From Halomonas sp. S3-1-1 (lineage in GTDB: Bacteria; Pseudomonadota; Gammaproteobacteria; Pseudomonadales; Halomonadaceae): a DNA stretch of 64,000 nt. Positions within the stretch are counted from its first letter, which is position 1. Each line of letters opens with the position of its first letter. The translations under genes and the position numbers were made by a program. The stretch lies in assembly GCF_023757625.1 (NCBI RefSeq), contig NZ_JALGBZ010000002.1, positions 868,001 to 932,000 on the forward strand, given 5' to 3'. Shown here in pieces: positions 20,457-30,369 of this stretch. The notes beneath the pieces were generated by a model that was not told the DNA's origin, did no database searches, and worked only from the letters and a program-made list of their open reading frames with translations.

Positions 20457-21696
20457 AGGATTCTCCGCGCCGGTCGAGGGTCATTTCGGTAGGCATGGGG
20501 CGCTCGCCCACTTCCAGCGTTAATTCGATGCTCTCGCCGTTGCGTACCACGGTCAGTGGCAGCGAGGTGCCCGGCGCGATCGAGGCGATGTCGCTCATGG
20601 TTGCGCGGGCATCCAAAATGGCCTGGTTATCGATGGAGAGCAGCACGTCGCCGGGCTGAAGGCCTGCCTGGGCCGCCGGTCCGCCGCTTACCACGCCCGC
20701 CACGATGACGCCCTGCGGGGTGCTCAGCCCAAATGATGCTGCCAGTTCGCGTGACAGTGCCTGCGCCTCGATTCCCAGCCAGCCCCGGATGACCCGACCG
20801 CGCGTCACCAGCTCGTTCAAGATGCTGTGGGCCAGATTCGCCGGAATGGCGAAGCCGATACCCTGGGAGCCCCCCGAGCGCGAAAAAATCGCCGTGTTGA
20901 TGCCCACCAACGCGCCTTCGGCGTTGACCAGCGCGCCGCCGGAGTTGCCCGGGTTGATCGCCGCGTCGGTTTGAATGAAATCCTCGTAGGCGTTGAGCCC
21001 CAAGTGACTTCGCCCAGTCGCGCTGATGATGCCCATGGTGACCGTTTGGCCGACGCCGAAGGGATTGCCGATGGCCAGCGCCACGTCGCCTACGGCGACC
21101 TCCTGAGAGTCGCTTAGCTCGATCACCGGCAGATCGTCCAGGTCGATGCGCAGTACCGCCAGATCGCTTTCCGGGTCGGTGCCAACGACATCGGCCAGGG
21201 TTTCGCGCCCGTCGCGCAGCGCCACCTGAATCTGGTCGGCGTCGTTGATGACGTGGTGATTGGTCAGCACATAGCCATCCTGGCTAATGATTACCCCGGA
21301 GCCCAGGCTCGACAGCATGCGCTGGTGCGCGGTCGGGTCATCGCCGCGGAAAAACTGCTGAAAGAAGGGGTCGGACATCAGCGGGTGCTGGTCGCGCTCG
21401 ACGATGCGAGACGAGTAGATGTTGACCACCGCGGGGGCGGCCTGGTCCACCGCGTCAGCGTAGCTTGCCGGGCCCTGGTTGCGATCGAGCGGGCCGGCCT
21501 GGCGAATTTCCGGGCGCGGGCGCTCTGGCGCCTCATTACTGGTCTGCGAGGTCGGCACCATTCCCTGCGGCGGCGCGGGCTCGGGTGTCGATCGAAACGG
21601 GTTGGGCAGGTGGTCCGGAAAAACGAAAAGTAAAAACGCCGCCAAAAGGACGCCGGTCACGATAGGCCATATATAGGGCAGCACGTAGCGGTGCAT
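20455..21696 (-). CDS. AlgW/DegS-type membrane-anchored periplasmic serine protease
   Basis: 413 residues from the ATG at 21696, which has GAGG nine bases upstream; a nearby ATG at 21705 would add three residues. One N-terminal transmembrane helix (IWPIVTGVLLAAFLLFVFP) anchors a trypsin-like domain with catalytic His (LTNHHVIND), Asp (SDLAVLRIDL) and Ser (TDAAINPGNSGGALV), then one PDZ domain. Such proteins cut the anti-sigma factor RseA/MucA when PDZ binds misfolded porin C-termini. One PDZ, a TM anchor and the position after hisD match Pseudomonas AlgW better than DegP; the choice between AlgW and DegS is inference. Confidence 0.85.
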   Translation of the reverse strand: MHRYVLPYIWPIVTGVLLAAFLLFVFPDHLPNPFRSTPEPAPPQGMVPTSQTSNEAPERPRPEIRQAGPLDRNQGPASYADAVDQAAPAVVNIYSSRIVERDQHPLMSDPFFQQFFRGDDPTAHQRMLSSLGSGVIISQDGYVLTNHHVINDADQIQVALRDGRETLADVVGTDPESDLAVLRIDLDDLPVIELSDSQEVAVGDVALAIGNPFGVGQTVTMGIISATGRSHLGLNAYEDFIQTDAAINPGNSGGALVNAEGALVGINTAIFSRSGGSQGIGFAIPANLAHSILNELVTRGRVIRGWLGIEAQALSRELAASFGLSTPQGVIVAGVVSGGPAAQAGLQPGDVLLSIDNQAILDARATMSDIASIAPGTSLPLTVVRNGESIELTLEVGERPMPTEMTLDRRGES

Positions 21697-21874
21697 GCGG
21701 TACATCCTCAGCCGTTGGCGGTCTCAAGTCTCGAGGGCAGCCGCGTGCCGGTTCGCGGTAACGCGGCGCGGGCTTTACACTATAAGGTTCTGCAACAACA
21801 TAAAGCTCTGCAATAACCGTAGGGTAACACTTTTGCCCACCTTCCTCAGTAGCTTAGCTCTAAAAGGAGACGAC
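21697..21874. promoter_or_regulatory. Divergent intergenic region with tandem TCTGCAAnAAC repeat
   Basis: This gap separates the divergent protease and Nif3-family genes. It contains TCTGCAACAAC (21789-21799) and TCTGCAATAAC (21807-21817), identical at 10 of 11 positions and 18 bp apart, which could be an operator or part of a promoter. TATAAG (21781-21786) is a possible -10 element with a poor -35. Confidence 0.3.
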
Positions 21875-22636
21875 GTGGTTAACCGCGACCAGCTAGCCAG
21901 CGCCCTCGACCATCAGCTTCGCGCCTCGCGCTTCAAGGATTACACCGTCAACGGCCTTCAGGTTCAGGGGCGAGAGTCCATCACCCGTCTCATGACCGGC
22001 GTCACCGCAAGCCAGGCGCTGCTAGACGAGGCCGTGGCCTGGCAGGCGGACGCGGTACTGGTGCATCACGGCTACTTCTGGAAAAACGAGCCGGTGGCGC
22101 TGACCGGCATGAAGTACCGGCGCATCAAAACGCTGCTCGATCACGACATCAACCTGCTGGCCTACCACTTACCGCTGGACGCTCACGCGGAGCTTGGTAA
22201 TAACGCCGAGCTCGCCCGGCGGCTAGGGTGGAAGGTGGAAGGGTGTCTCGACGGCGAGCTGGGCGAGGGGCTTCTTTGGTCCGGCCGGCTGCCCGAGGCG
22301 CAGTCGATTCAAACGCTTGCGGCCAGCGTCGAAGCGGTACTCGCGCGCGCGCCTACGGTGATCGAGGCGCGGGGCTTGGCGAGTATCGAGCGCATCGCCT
22401 GGTGCACCGGCGGCGCCCAGGACATGATCACTCAGGCGTTCGATGCGGGCGCCCAGGCGTTCGTCTCCGGCGAGATTTCCGAGCGTACTACGCATCTGGC
22501 TCGGGAAATGGGTATTCACTACCTTGCTGCCGGCCACCACGCCACCGAGCGCTACGGCGTCCAAGCGCTCGGCGAGTGGCTGGCTGACGAGTACGGCTTG
22601 ACTCACCGCTTCGTGGATATCGATAACCCGGCGTGA
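21875..22636 (+). CDS. Nif3-like dinuclear metal-centre protein (YbgI family)
   Basis: 253 residues starting at a GTG preceded by AAGGAGA; the frame continues 60 codons upstream, but those would overlap the divergent promoter region and are not YbgI-like. Metal-ligand features typical of Nif3 are the VHHGYFWKNEP strand and the C-terminal GHHATERYGVQAL. Function in bacteria is unclear: members are ascribed GTP cyclohydrolase-like or metallochaperone roles. The location beside the AlgW-type gene is conserved in Pseudomonas. Confidence 0.85.
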   Translation: MVNRDQLASALDHQLRASRFKDYTVNGLQVQGRESITRLMTGVTASQALLDEAVAWQADAVLVHHGYFWKNEPVALTGMKYRRIKTLLDHDINLLAYHLPLDAHAELGNNAELARRLGWKVEGCLDGELGEGLLWSGRLPEAQSIQTLAASVEAVLARAPTVIEARGLASIERIAWCTGGAQDMITQAFDAGAQAFVSGEISERTTHLAREMGIHYLAAGHHATERYGVQALGEWLADEYGLTHRFVDIDNPA

Positions 22637-22651
22637 TCCCTGCTTGAAACG

Positions 22652-22685
22652 AAAAAAGCGAGGGCTCGACGCCCTCGCTTTTTTT
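22652..22685. terminator. Bidirectional rho-independent terminator
   Basis: AAAAAAGCGAGGGC (22652-22665) pairs perfectly with GCCCTCGCTTTTTT (22671-22684) around a TCGAC loop. The A and T runs suit both strands, ending the Nif3-family gene on + and zapG on -. Confidence 0.9.
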
Positions 22686-22704
22686 GCTTTCCTGCGATAA
22701 ACCG

Positions 22705-23220
22705 TTAATAGCGTGGCGGCTGATCCACGGCAGGTTCCTTGGGCTTGGCATCTTTCAGGCCATACTCCTCGGAGAGCGTGCCGCCCTTGCCATCGGCGTA
22801 GTCGCGTGGCGTTGTTGGGGTCTCTGACGCTTGCGGGTTCTTTGGCGTCGCGTCAGCCGGCGTCGGCGCGGCGGGTTTTAAGGGTTTGGCCGGGGCGGCG
22901 GGCTTTGTCACCTGGGTGGTCTCATCGAAGGGGGCGGCCGTGGTGTGGGCCAGCTCCCACTGCTCGGCGCCGGCGTCGAGTTTGTCCTCGAGCTCGTCGG
23001 TTTGGCTGCGAATCGCTTCGAGGCACTGGCGAACTTCGCTGACGTGACGCCCCTGGGCCTTTTTCAGCTCGGCAATCTGGTGTTCACGCTCCAAAAGCGT
23101 TTGTTTCAGTGATGCCCGATGGCGTTCTCCTTTGCTCATGAGGCGATAGCACAAAAGGCCGATCAAAAAACCAATGACCAGGCCGATAAGTACGAATAAC
23201 AAGGGTGAGGTTGCTTCCAC
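22705..23220 (-). CDS. zapG: ZapG (YhcB, DUF1043) envelope/division protein
   Basis: 171 residues from a GTG at 23220 with AGGGAG eight bases upstream. An N-terminal transmembrane helix (LLFVLIGLVIGFLIGLLCYRLM) is followed by a coiled coil (REHQIAELKKAQGRHVSEVRQCLEAI) and a long Pro/Ala/Thr-rich disordered tail. This is the YhcB layout. YhcB/ZapG interacts with the elongasome and divisome and links lipid, LPS and peptidoglycan synthesis. It is divergent from zapE, a neighbour relation that is conserved in gammaproteobacteria. Confidence 0.85.
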   Translation of the reverse strand: MEATSPLLFVLIGLVIGFLIGLLCYRLMSKGERHRASLKQTLLEREHQIAELKKAQGRHVSEVRQCLEAIRSQTDELEDKLDAGAEQWELAHTTAAPFDETTQVTKPAAPAKPLKPAAPTPADATPKNPQASETPTTPRDYADGKGGTLSEEYGLKDAKPKEPAVDQPPRY

Positions 23221-23442
23221 AGTTTTCTCCCTAAAACCAGGTTGGATCAGTTCAAGCGCAGTGCTCACGCAAACTTCATTATAGGCGTCTGTAGGCCTTA
23301 TGGGTCAATGCGCCGATGCGCCAACGGGGCATCGTGGGTATAATAGGTCGCATTTACAGCGCGTTGCATCGCGAGCTAATCCAATGAGCCGCCTTGCGGC
23401 AGTTACGTGACTGCCCGCGCTTCCAATCGGGAGAGTGTTTGA

Positions 23443-24624
23443 ATGTCATCGAAAGCCGCCTCGGCAAAGGTTTCCGCCACGCATCCGCCCACGCCCCTGG
23501 CGCGCTACAAAAGCGATCTCGAGCGCGATGATTTTCAGTACGACGCCGCCCAGCAGAACGCGGTCGAGCACCTGCAGCGCCTCTACGACGACCTACTGGC
23601 CACACCCTCGACCACGCCCAAGACCGTGGTTGCCAACAAGGGGTTCAAGGCGCGCATGGCCGGGTTCGTCGGCAAGAAGAAAATCCCGAATGAGGCCCCA
23701 ATGCCGCGGGTCAGCGGGCTCTACTTCTGGGGCGGGGTGGGGCGTGGCAAAACCTATCTGGTCGACACCTTCTATGAGGCGCTGCCGTTTTCCGAGAAGA
23801 TGCGCACCCACTTTCACCGCTTCATGCAGCGGGTACACAACGAGCTCAATCACTATAAGGGCGAGAAGAACCCGCTGGAGCTGATCGCCGGCAAATTTGC
23901 GTCTGAAGCGCGCGTGATCTGCTTTGACGAGTTCTTCGTCAAGGACATCACCGATGCGATGATTCTGGCCAACCTGCTGGAGGCGCTGTTCAAGCGCGGC
24001 GTCGTACTGGTGGCGACCTCCAACATCGTGCCGGACGATCTCTACAAGGATGGCCTGCAGCGCGCGCGCTTTCTCCCCGCCATCGATCTGCTCAACCGCC
24101 ACTGCGAAGTGGTCAACGTCGACTCTGGCGTCGATTACCGCTTGCGCGCGCTACAGCGCGCCGAAATCTTCCATACCCCCTGCGACGAGGCCGCCGAAAA
24201 GGAGCTTACGCGAAGCTTCAAGGAGATTGCCGGTCAAGGCGGGGAGGAGGGCGCGCCGCTGGAGGTCAACCATCGCGTGCTCAAAACGCGTCGGCTTTAT
24301 GAAGGGACGGCTTGGTTCGAGTTCCGTGAGCTTTGCGACGGCCCGCGCAGCCAGAACGACTACATCGAGCTTGCCCGGGAGTTTCATACCGTGCTGGTGT
24401 CGAACGTGCCCCAGATGAGCGCTAAAACCGAAGACCAGGCGCGGCGTTTCATCAATATGGTCGACGAGTTCTATGATCGAGGGGTGAAGCTTTTGATGTC
24501 GGCGGAGGTGTCGGTGGAGTCGCTTTACACGGATGGCAAGCTCGCGTTCGAGTTCGAACGCACGCTGTCAAGGCTTCAGGAGATGCAGTCTCAGGAGTAC
24601 CTGGCGCTGGCGCACAAACCTTGA
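23443..24624 (+). CDS. zapE: ZapE cell-division AAA+ ATPase (AFG1-like)
   Basis: 393 residues, an AFG1-family P-loop ATPase: Walker A GGVGRGKT (about 97-104), Walker B VICFDEFFV, and sensor region ATSNIVPDDLYKDG. ZapE associates with FtsZ and is needed for division under stress and low oxygen. It stands alone between the zapG divergon and the rplM promoter, with no obvious terminator in the 228 bp before rplM. Confidence 0.93.
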   Translation: MSSKAASAKVSATHPPTPLARYKSDLERDDFQYDAAQQNAVEHLQRLYDDLLATPSTTPKTVVANKGFKARMAGFVGKKKIPNEAPMPRVSGLYFWGGVGRGKTYLVDTFYEALPFSEKMRTHFHRFMQRVHNELNHYKGEKNPLELIAGKFASEARVICFDEFFVKDITDAMILANLLEALFKRGVVLVATSNIVPDDLYKDGLQRARFLPAIDLLNRHCEVVNVDSGVDYRLRALQRAEIFHTPCDEAAEKELTRSFKEIAGQGGEEGAPLEVNHRVLKTRRLYEGTAWFEFRELCDGPRSQNDYIELAREFHTVLVSNVPQMSAKTEDQARRFINMVDEFYDRGVKLLMSAEVSVESLYTDGKLAFEFERTLSRLQEMQSQEYLALAHKP

Positions 24625-24706
24625 TTCACACGTTCTGACGCAAAAACCATGATTCATAAGCTCTGCGCGTCCAAGTTGCTGCTCGGATAAAAATTCGCCC
24701 GGACGC

Positions 24707-24735
24707 TTAACTTGTCGGCACTGCTCGTGTAGAAT
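24707..24735 (+). promoter_or_regulatory. Candidate sigma-70 promoter of rplM-rpsI
   Basis: TTAACT (24707-24712) and TAGAAT (24730-24735) lie 17 bp apart, giving a ~110-nt leader before rplM. The leader has a purine run (AAAAAAAATAGGGA) and could house autogenous control, as known for ribosomal-protein operons, but I cannot identify a defined L13 leader structure. Confidence 0.45.
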
Positions 24736-24852
24736 GCCGCCTCGCTAACCGTTACTGACCGTGTTTGTCGGGTCGTAACCAAAAAAAATAGGGATGGTGC
24801 ACGGCCTTTGCGGTCGCGTTACCCAATACACTTTATCTGGTGAATTTCATCC

Positions 24853-25281
24853 ATGAAGACGTTCAGTGCTAAGCCGCAGTCCGTCCAGCGCGACTGGTAT
24901 GTTGTCGATGCCACGGACAAAACGCTCGGTCGTCTGGCTACCGAAATCGCTCGCCGCCTGCGTGGCAAGCATAAGCCCGAATTCACACCTCACGTTGATA
25001 CCGGTGACTACATCGTCGTCATCAACGCCGAGAAGATTCAGGTCACTGGCAAGAAAGCCACTGACAAGAACTACTACCGTCACACCGGTTACCCGGGCGG
25101 TCTGCGTTCCATGACCTTCAACCAGCTCAAGGATCATGCGCCGGAGCGCATCATCGAGTTTGCCGTCAAGGGCATGCTGCCGAAAGGTCCGCTGGGTCGT
25201 GCCATGCACTCCAAGCTCAAAGTGTACGCGGGAACCGAGCATCCCCACGCCGCCCAACAGCCGCTTGAACTGAACATTTAA
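24853..25281 (+). CDS. rplM: 50S ribosomal protein L13
   Basis: 142 residues, the standard length. [48 protein letters not shown] and the C-terminal [17 protein letters not shown] are typical of bacterial L13. It is an early-assembly protein of the 50S subunit. It forms an operon with rpsI, 13 bp downstream. Confidence 0.98.
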   Translation: MKTFSAKPQSVQRDWYVVDATDKTLGRLATEIARRLRGKHKPEFTPHVDTGDYIVVINAEKIQVTGKKATDKNYYRHTGYPGGLRSMTFNQLKDHAPERIIEFAVKGMLPKGPLGRAMHSKLKVYAGTEHPHAAQQPLELNI

Positions 25282-25294
25282 GGAAATCTTCGCC

Positions 25295-25684
25295 ATGTCA
25301 CAGCAATACTACGGTACCGGGCGCCGCAAGACTTCCACCGCTCGTGTGTTCCTCAAGCCGGGTTCCGGCAACATCACCGTTAACAACCGTGCGCTTGACG
25401 AGTTCTTTGGTCGCGTTACCGGTCGTATGGTGGTTCGCCAGCCGCTCGAGCTGACCGAAACTCTGAATCAGTTCGACGTCTACGTGACCGTCGAAGGCGG
25501 CGGTGGTTCGGCCCAGGCCGGCGCCATTCGTCACGGCATCACCCGCGCGCTGATGGAGTACAACGAAGACTTCCGTCCTGCGCTGCGTGCCGCCGGCTAC
25601 GTGACTCGCGACGCGCGTCAGGTCGAGCGTAAGAAAGTCGGTCTGCGTAAAGCACGTCGTCGTCCGCAGTTCTCCAAGCGTTAA
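25295..25684 (+). CDS. rpsI: 30S ribosomal protein S9
   Basis: 129 residues, ending with the basic tail RRRPQFSKR whose last residues contact P-site t[19 protein letters not shown] and [19 protein letters not shown] are family hallmarks. It is followed 19 bp later by a strong terminator, so rplM-rpsI is a self-contained unit here. Confidence 0.98.
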   Translation: MSQQYYGTGRRKTSTARVFLKPGSGNITVNNRALDEFFGRVTGRMVVRQPLELTETLNQFDVYVTVEGGGGSAQAGAIRHGITRALMEYNEDFRPALRAAGYVTRDARQVERKKVGLRKARRRPQFSKR

Positions 25685-25703
25685 TTTTCTACGCGCTGCG
25701 AAT

Positions 25704-25734
25704 AAAACGCCCAGGCCCTTGGCCTGGGCGTTTT
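25704..25734 (+). terminator. Rho-independent terminator after rpsI
   Basis: AAAACGCCCAGGCC (25704-25717) pairs with GGCCTGGGCGTTTT (25721-25734) around a CTT loop, with extra Ts following. It separates rpsI from sspA. Confidence 0.9.
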
Positions 25735-25887
25735 TTGTGTCAGGTCGTTGCGTTGACGCCGTCCGGGCCCAAGTCGCGCTGAAAATGTTAAGGTGCCCTG
25801 GGCGCTTGGGGATGGCGCGGGTCCGTCTCCCCCAGGCGAGCGCTGGCATGTTATTATTGTCTATTGTTTTGATGCGAGGATGCTTTC

Positions 25888-26514
25888 ATGGGTGTTGTGG
25901 CCAAGCGGTCTTCTATGATCTTTTACTCCGGTAATGACGATCATTTTAGCCATCGAGTGCGCATTGTTTTGGCTGAAAAAGGGGTCGCCGTCGATATCGT
26001 AGACGTTAGCGACGATCAGCCGGTGCAGGAATTAGCCGATCTCAACCCCTACAACAGCGTACCCACGCTTTTGGATCGCGATCTGGTGCTGTACGAGTCC
26101 AAGGTGATGATGGAGTACCTGGACGAGCGTTTCCCGCATCCGCCGCTGCTACCCGTTTACCCGGTTGCTCGCGCCCAGAGTCGTCTCTGGATGCACCGCA
26201 TCGAGCGTGAGTGGTGCCCGATGCTCGACCAGATTCGCACCGGCGGTAAAAAAGAGGCCGAGAAGGCGCGCAAGGAGCTTCGTGAAAGCCTGATCGGTAT
26301 CTCCCCGATCTTCGAGGACATGCCTTTTTTCATGAGCGAAGAGTTTACCCTCGTGGACTGCTGCCTCGCGCCGATCCTTTGGCGTTTGCCGGAGCTCAAC
26401 ATCGAGCTTCCCGAAAAGCAGGTCAAGCCGCTGATGGATTACATGGAGCGGGTATTCGAGCGCGATGCGTTCAAGGCCGCCCTGAACGAGCGCGAAAAAG
26501 AGATGCGCGCGTAA
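25888..26514 (+). CDS. sspA: Stringent starvation protein A
   Basis: 208 residues with a glutathione-S-transferase fold (N-terminal thioredoxin-like domain [48 protein letters not shown]) and a helical C-terminal domain. SspA binds RNA polymerase and modulates stress and acid-tolerance transcription rather than acting as an enzyme. It follows rpsI directly, unlike Pseudomonas and Azotobacter relatives, where petABC intervene. A GAGG lies seven bases before the ATG. Confidence 0.95.
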   Translation: MGVVAKRSSMIFYSGNDDHFSHRVRIVLAEKGVAVDIVDVSDDQPVQELADLNPYNSVPTLLDRDLVLYESKVMMEYLDERFPHPPLLPVYPVARAQSRLWMHRIEREWCPMLDQIRTGGKKEAEKARKELRESLIGISPIFEDMPFFMSEEFTLVDCCLAPILWRLPELNIELPEKQVKPLMDYMERVFERDAFKAALNEREKEMRA

Positions 26515-26562
26515 AAGCTTTGGGCCCCGCTCGCGGGGCGTTATGGATACAAGGGGAGTCTT

Positions 26563-27045
26563 ATGAAATCGAGCCGTCCCTATATTGCCCGGGCCCTGTA
26601 TCAGTGGCTTCTGGACAACGAACTGACCCCGCACCTGGTGGTCGATGCGACCCAGCCAGGCGTCGAGGTGCCGCGTCAGTTCGTGCAAAACGGCCAGATT
26701 GTGTTGAACGTCGCCCCAACGGCGGTGCGCGATCTGTTCATGGAGAACGAGGCCATCGGCTTCAGCGCGCGCTTTGGCGGCCAGCCGATGCAGGTCATGG
26801 TGCCGATCAACGCGCTGATCGCCATTTATGCCCGTGAAAACGGCGCGGGCATGGTATTTGGCCAGGAGCCGGAGCTCGATAGCGACGATGAGGAGCTCGA
26901 AACCTCGGACATCGACGAAAGCGCTGGCCCGCAGCTAAGCGTTACCGGCCCCGCCGACGAAAGTCAGGTCGATGCGCCGGATAAGGAAAAGAAGAAGGAA
27001 GAGGGCAAGGCCAAAAAGAAGCCAACGCTTCGCGTCGTCAAATAG
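26563..27045 (+). CDS. sspB: ClpXP adaptor SspB
   Basis: 160 residues. The N-terminal SspB fold (RPYIARALYQWLLDNELTPHLVVDA; FSARFGGQPMQVMVP) binds ssrA-tagged substrates. A long acidic then Lys-rich flexible linker ends in LRVVK, the conserved ClpX-binding tail. It delivers tmRNA-tagged proteins to ClpXP. The upstream ribosome binding site is GGGGAG; sspB is 48 bp behind sspA and the two form an operon. Confidence 0.96.
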   Translation: MKSSRPYIARALYQWLLDNELTPHLVVDATQPGVEVPRQFVQNGQIVLNVAPTAVRDLFMENEAIGFSARFGGQPMQVMVPINALIAIYARENGAGMVFGQEPELDSDDEELETSDIDESAGPQLSVTGPADESQVDAPDKEKKKEEGKAKKKPTLRVVK

Positions 27046-27062
27046 CCGCTCTCTTCGCAACG

Positions 27063-27100
27063 AAAAAGCCCCGCACACGATTCGTGTGCGGGGCTTTTTT
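27063..27100. terminator. Bidirectional terminator between sspB and dolP
   Basis: AAAAAGCCCCGCACACG (27063-27079) pairs with CGTGTGCGGGGCTTTTT (27083-27099) in a perfect 17-base-pair stem with an ATT loop. It terminates the sspAB operon, and the A-run could serve the opposite strand. Confidence 0.92.
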
Positions 27101-27146
27101 GTGTGCCATGTCAGCGTGCCGGCGATGTTGGCCGGCAAAGCGCCGA

Positions 27147-27719
27147 TCAATCGATGTAGTCGAATACCTTGACGATGCGCTGGATGCCGCTGACGGCAGA
27201 GGCCTCGTTGACGATGCGATCCGCTTCCTGGCGGGTCACCATGCCCATCAGGTAGACGCTGGCGTTCTCGGTGGTCACCTTGAGCTTCGATGAATCGATG
27301 TGCTCGTTGGTGGCCAAATGGCTCACCACGTTGGTGGTCAGCCAGGTATCGGTCAAACGCTGGCTCGCGGGCAGGTTGGCGGCGATCGCCAGCTGATTGT
27401 GTACCTGGTTGACGCCGCGCAGGTCGCCGGTCACTTCACCTGCCATGGTGCGCAGCTCTTCGCTCGGCACCTGGCCGACCAGCAGTACCGTGCCGTTATA
27501 GCTGTGGGCGCGAATGCGCGCATCGCCCAGGCGAGCATCTGCCTGATCCAGGGCTCGCTCGACCTGGCGCTCGATGGTGGCGTCGACCGCCTCGACATCG
27601 TTGCTGCGCTGGGCGTAGTTGGACGGGTTCGACGCCGAGTTGTTGGCACAGCCGGCCAGCAGTACCGCACTGCAGGCGGTGATCAAGCAAAAGGAACGAA
27701 ACGCGTTACAAAGGGCCAT
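27147..27719 (-). CDS. dolP: Outer-membrane BON-domain lipoprotein DolP (YraP)
   Basis: 190 residues from an ATG with AGGAG six bases upstream; an in-frame TTG two codons earlier is less likely. The lipobox LLAGC follows a hydrophobic segment. Two BON domains follow (VERALDQADARLGDARIRAHSY... and DTWLTTNVVSHLATNEHIDSSKLKV). DolP sits at division sites, binds anionic phospholipids and supports BAM. It is the last gene of the lpoA-yraN-diaA-dolP group. Confidence 0.92.
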   Translation of the reverse strand: MALCNAFRSFCLITACSAVLLAGCANNSASNPSNYAQRSNDVEAVDATIERQVERALDQADARLGDARIRAHSYNGTVLLVGQVPSEELRTMAGEVTGDLRGVNQVHNQLAIAANLPASQRLTDTWLTTNVVSHLATNEHIDSSKLKVTTENASVYLMGMVTRQEADRIVNEASAVSGIQRIVKVFDYID

Positions 27720-27764
27720 CGCCAACTCCTGAAAGTATAAAAAAGTATCGTGTATACGGTGCGC

Positions 27765-28738
<974 letters not shown>

Positions 28739-28749
<11 letters not shown>

Positions 28750-30241
28750 CCAAAAGTCCTGGCGACAGAATCGGCGCGGGGCGGCCGTTCTGGAAGCGCG
28801 CCCAGGGCAGTTCGCGGTGAATACGGCCGTCGCCGGACATCGACAGCGTGCCGGTGCTGCCGTTGAAGCCTTGAATGGAGGAAAGGTCCGACAGGTGCGT
28901 GGCAAGCTCGTAAGCATCGACGCCCATCGCCTGCAGGCGGAAAAGCGAGGCGTCGGCTTCGCCGTGAAGCGCATGGTAGCTCGAGTAGAAGGGCAGCGCT
29001 TCGGCACCGCCTACCGCGGCGTCCGGAATCTGCCACGGGATATCGACGAACATTACGTCATCGAGGTCCTGGTTCAGGCGCCGTTCTTGGGTGCCTTCGT
29101 GCAGGTGCGAGGTCGCGTAGATCGGCAGCTTCTGGGCGTAATAGAAGTCCATCATCGGCGGCACCTGGCGCGCGTACTCGGGCAGCGCGAGCAGGAATAG
29201 GCCATCGATATTACCCAGCTGAGCGCGACCGCCGCTGACGTTCAGCGCCGTTTCCACCGCGCTCGAGACGTCGTTACTCGGGTTATAGCGAACGGCATTG
29301 GGGACTTCACCGCCGAGTTGGTGAAACTCGTTCCAGAACGCCTCGCCCACGCGGCGGCCCCAGTCGTTGTCCGGCACCATAACCGCTACCTGGCGGCGGC
29401 CGTCCTGGTAGGCGCGCCGCGCCGCCTGGCGGGCTTCGTCTTCAGCGGAGAGGCCGTACTGGAAAAGGCCGGCGGCCTGGTTTTGCGCGCCGCTGCCGTA
29501 GTTCAGCGCCAGCGTCGGAAGCGGAACGCTTTGGCGCTGCTCGAGCCGGGTAACGTCTTCTTTGTCCAGCGGGCCGACGATCAGCTGGGCGTTCATTTGC
29601 TGGGCGCGGCTATAGAGTTCGTCCGCGGAGTACTGCGAGGAGTCGACGAAAGTAAGCTCGACGCCCTGGCCGCGGATCTTGCTGTGCTCGCGCATGGCGT
29701 TACTGATGGTATCGGCAACGCTACTGAGCGGCCCGGACTGCGGCAGTGCCACCATGATCCGGCGAATGTCTTCCCCCTCCAGTGCCGGCAGGGTAGCCTG
29801 GATACGGCCCGGCTCGCCCATTGCCTGACGGGCCCACTGGGCACGCTCGCGCAGGGTTTGCTGCTCGTTACCCTGCATCGGCAGCTCGTCGTCCAGCACC
29901 TGAGTGGCGCGCAGCACGGCGCGCGGGTCGTCGAGCGCCCGGCCGAGCTCGGAAAACAGCAGCGCCCAGCGTACCCGGTCACGCTCGGACAGGCTTGCCT
30001 CGTCCACCGCGGCGGCGGCATCGAACGCCGCTTCGCGATCGCCCTGGCCTGCCAAAATGGTGGCGGCTTCGAGCCGGCTCAACGAGGCCTGCTCGGGGCC
30101 TTGCTGTTCGGCCTGGCTCAGCAGTCGCCCGGCGTCTTCGTCGGATATGCGGTCGACGCCGCCGGGCTGTTGGATGGCACAGCCGCTGATCAATAGAGCC
30201 GTAAAGGCAGTGGCGAGCAGGCCACGGAGTGAACGTTTCAT
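28739..30241 (-). CDS. lpoA: Penicillin-binding protein activator lipoprotein LpoA
   Basis: 500 residues from an ATG preceded by AAGGAAGC. Lipobox LISGC with acylated Cys21. An N-terminal TPR-like helical part is followed by a periplasmic-binding-protein-like domain (VALPQSGPLSSVADTISNAMREH; LIVGPLDKEDVTRL; VAVMVPDNDWGRRVGEAF). LpoA activates PBP1a from the outer membrane. It is shorter than the ~680-residue E. coli protein, mostly in the N-terminal and linker parts. It is divergent from rsmI. Confidence 0.92.
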
Positions 30242-30369
30242 GTATGCTTCCTTGGTTTTTTCGTTGGCGCTGTTTAAAGCCGAGGACGAGTCCCTTAATC
30301 CTTGCACAAGCATAGCGCACCATCAGCGAGAGCTACGAGTCAATCCAGAATAGTCAATCAGGAGCCAAT

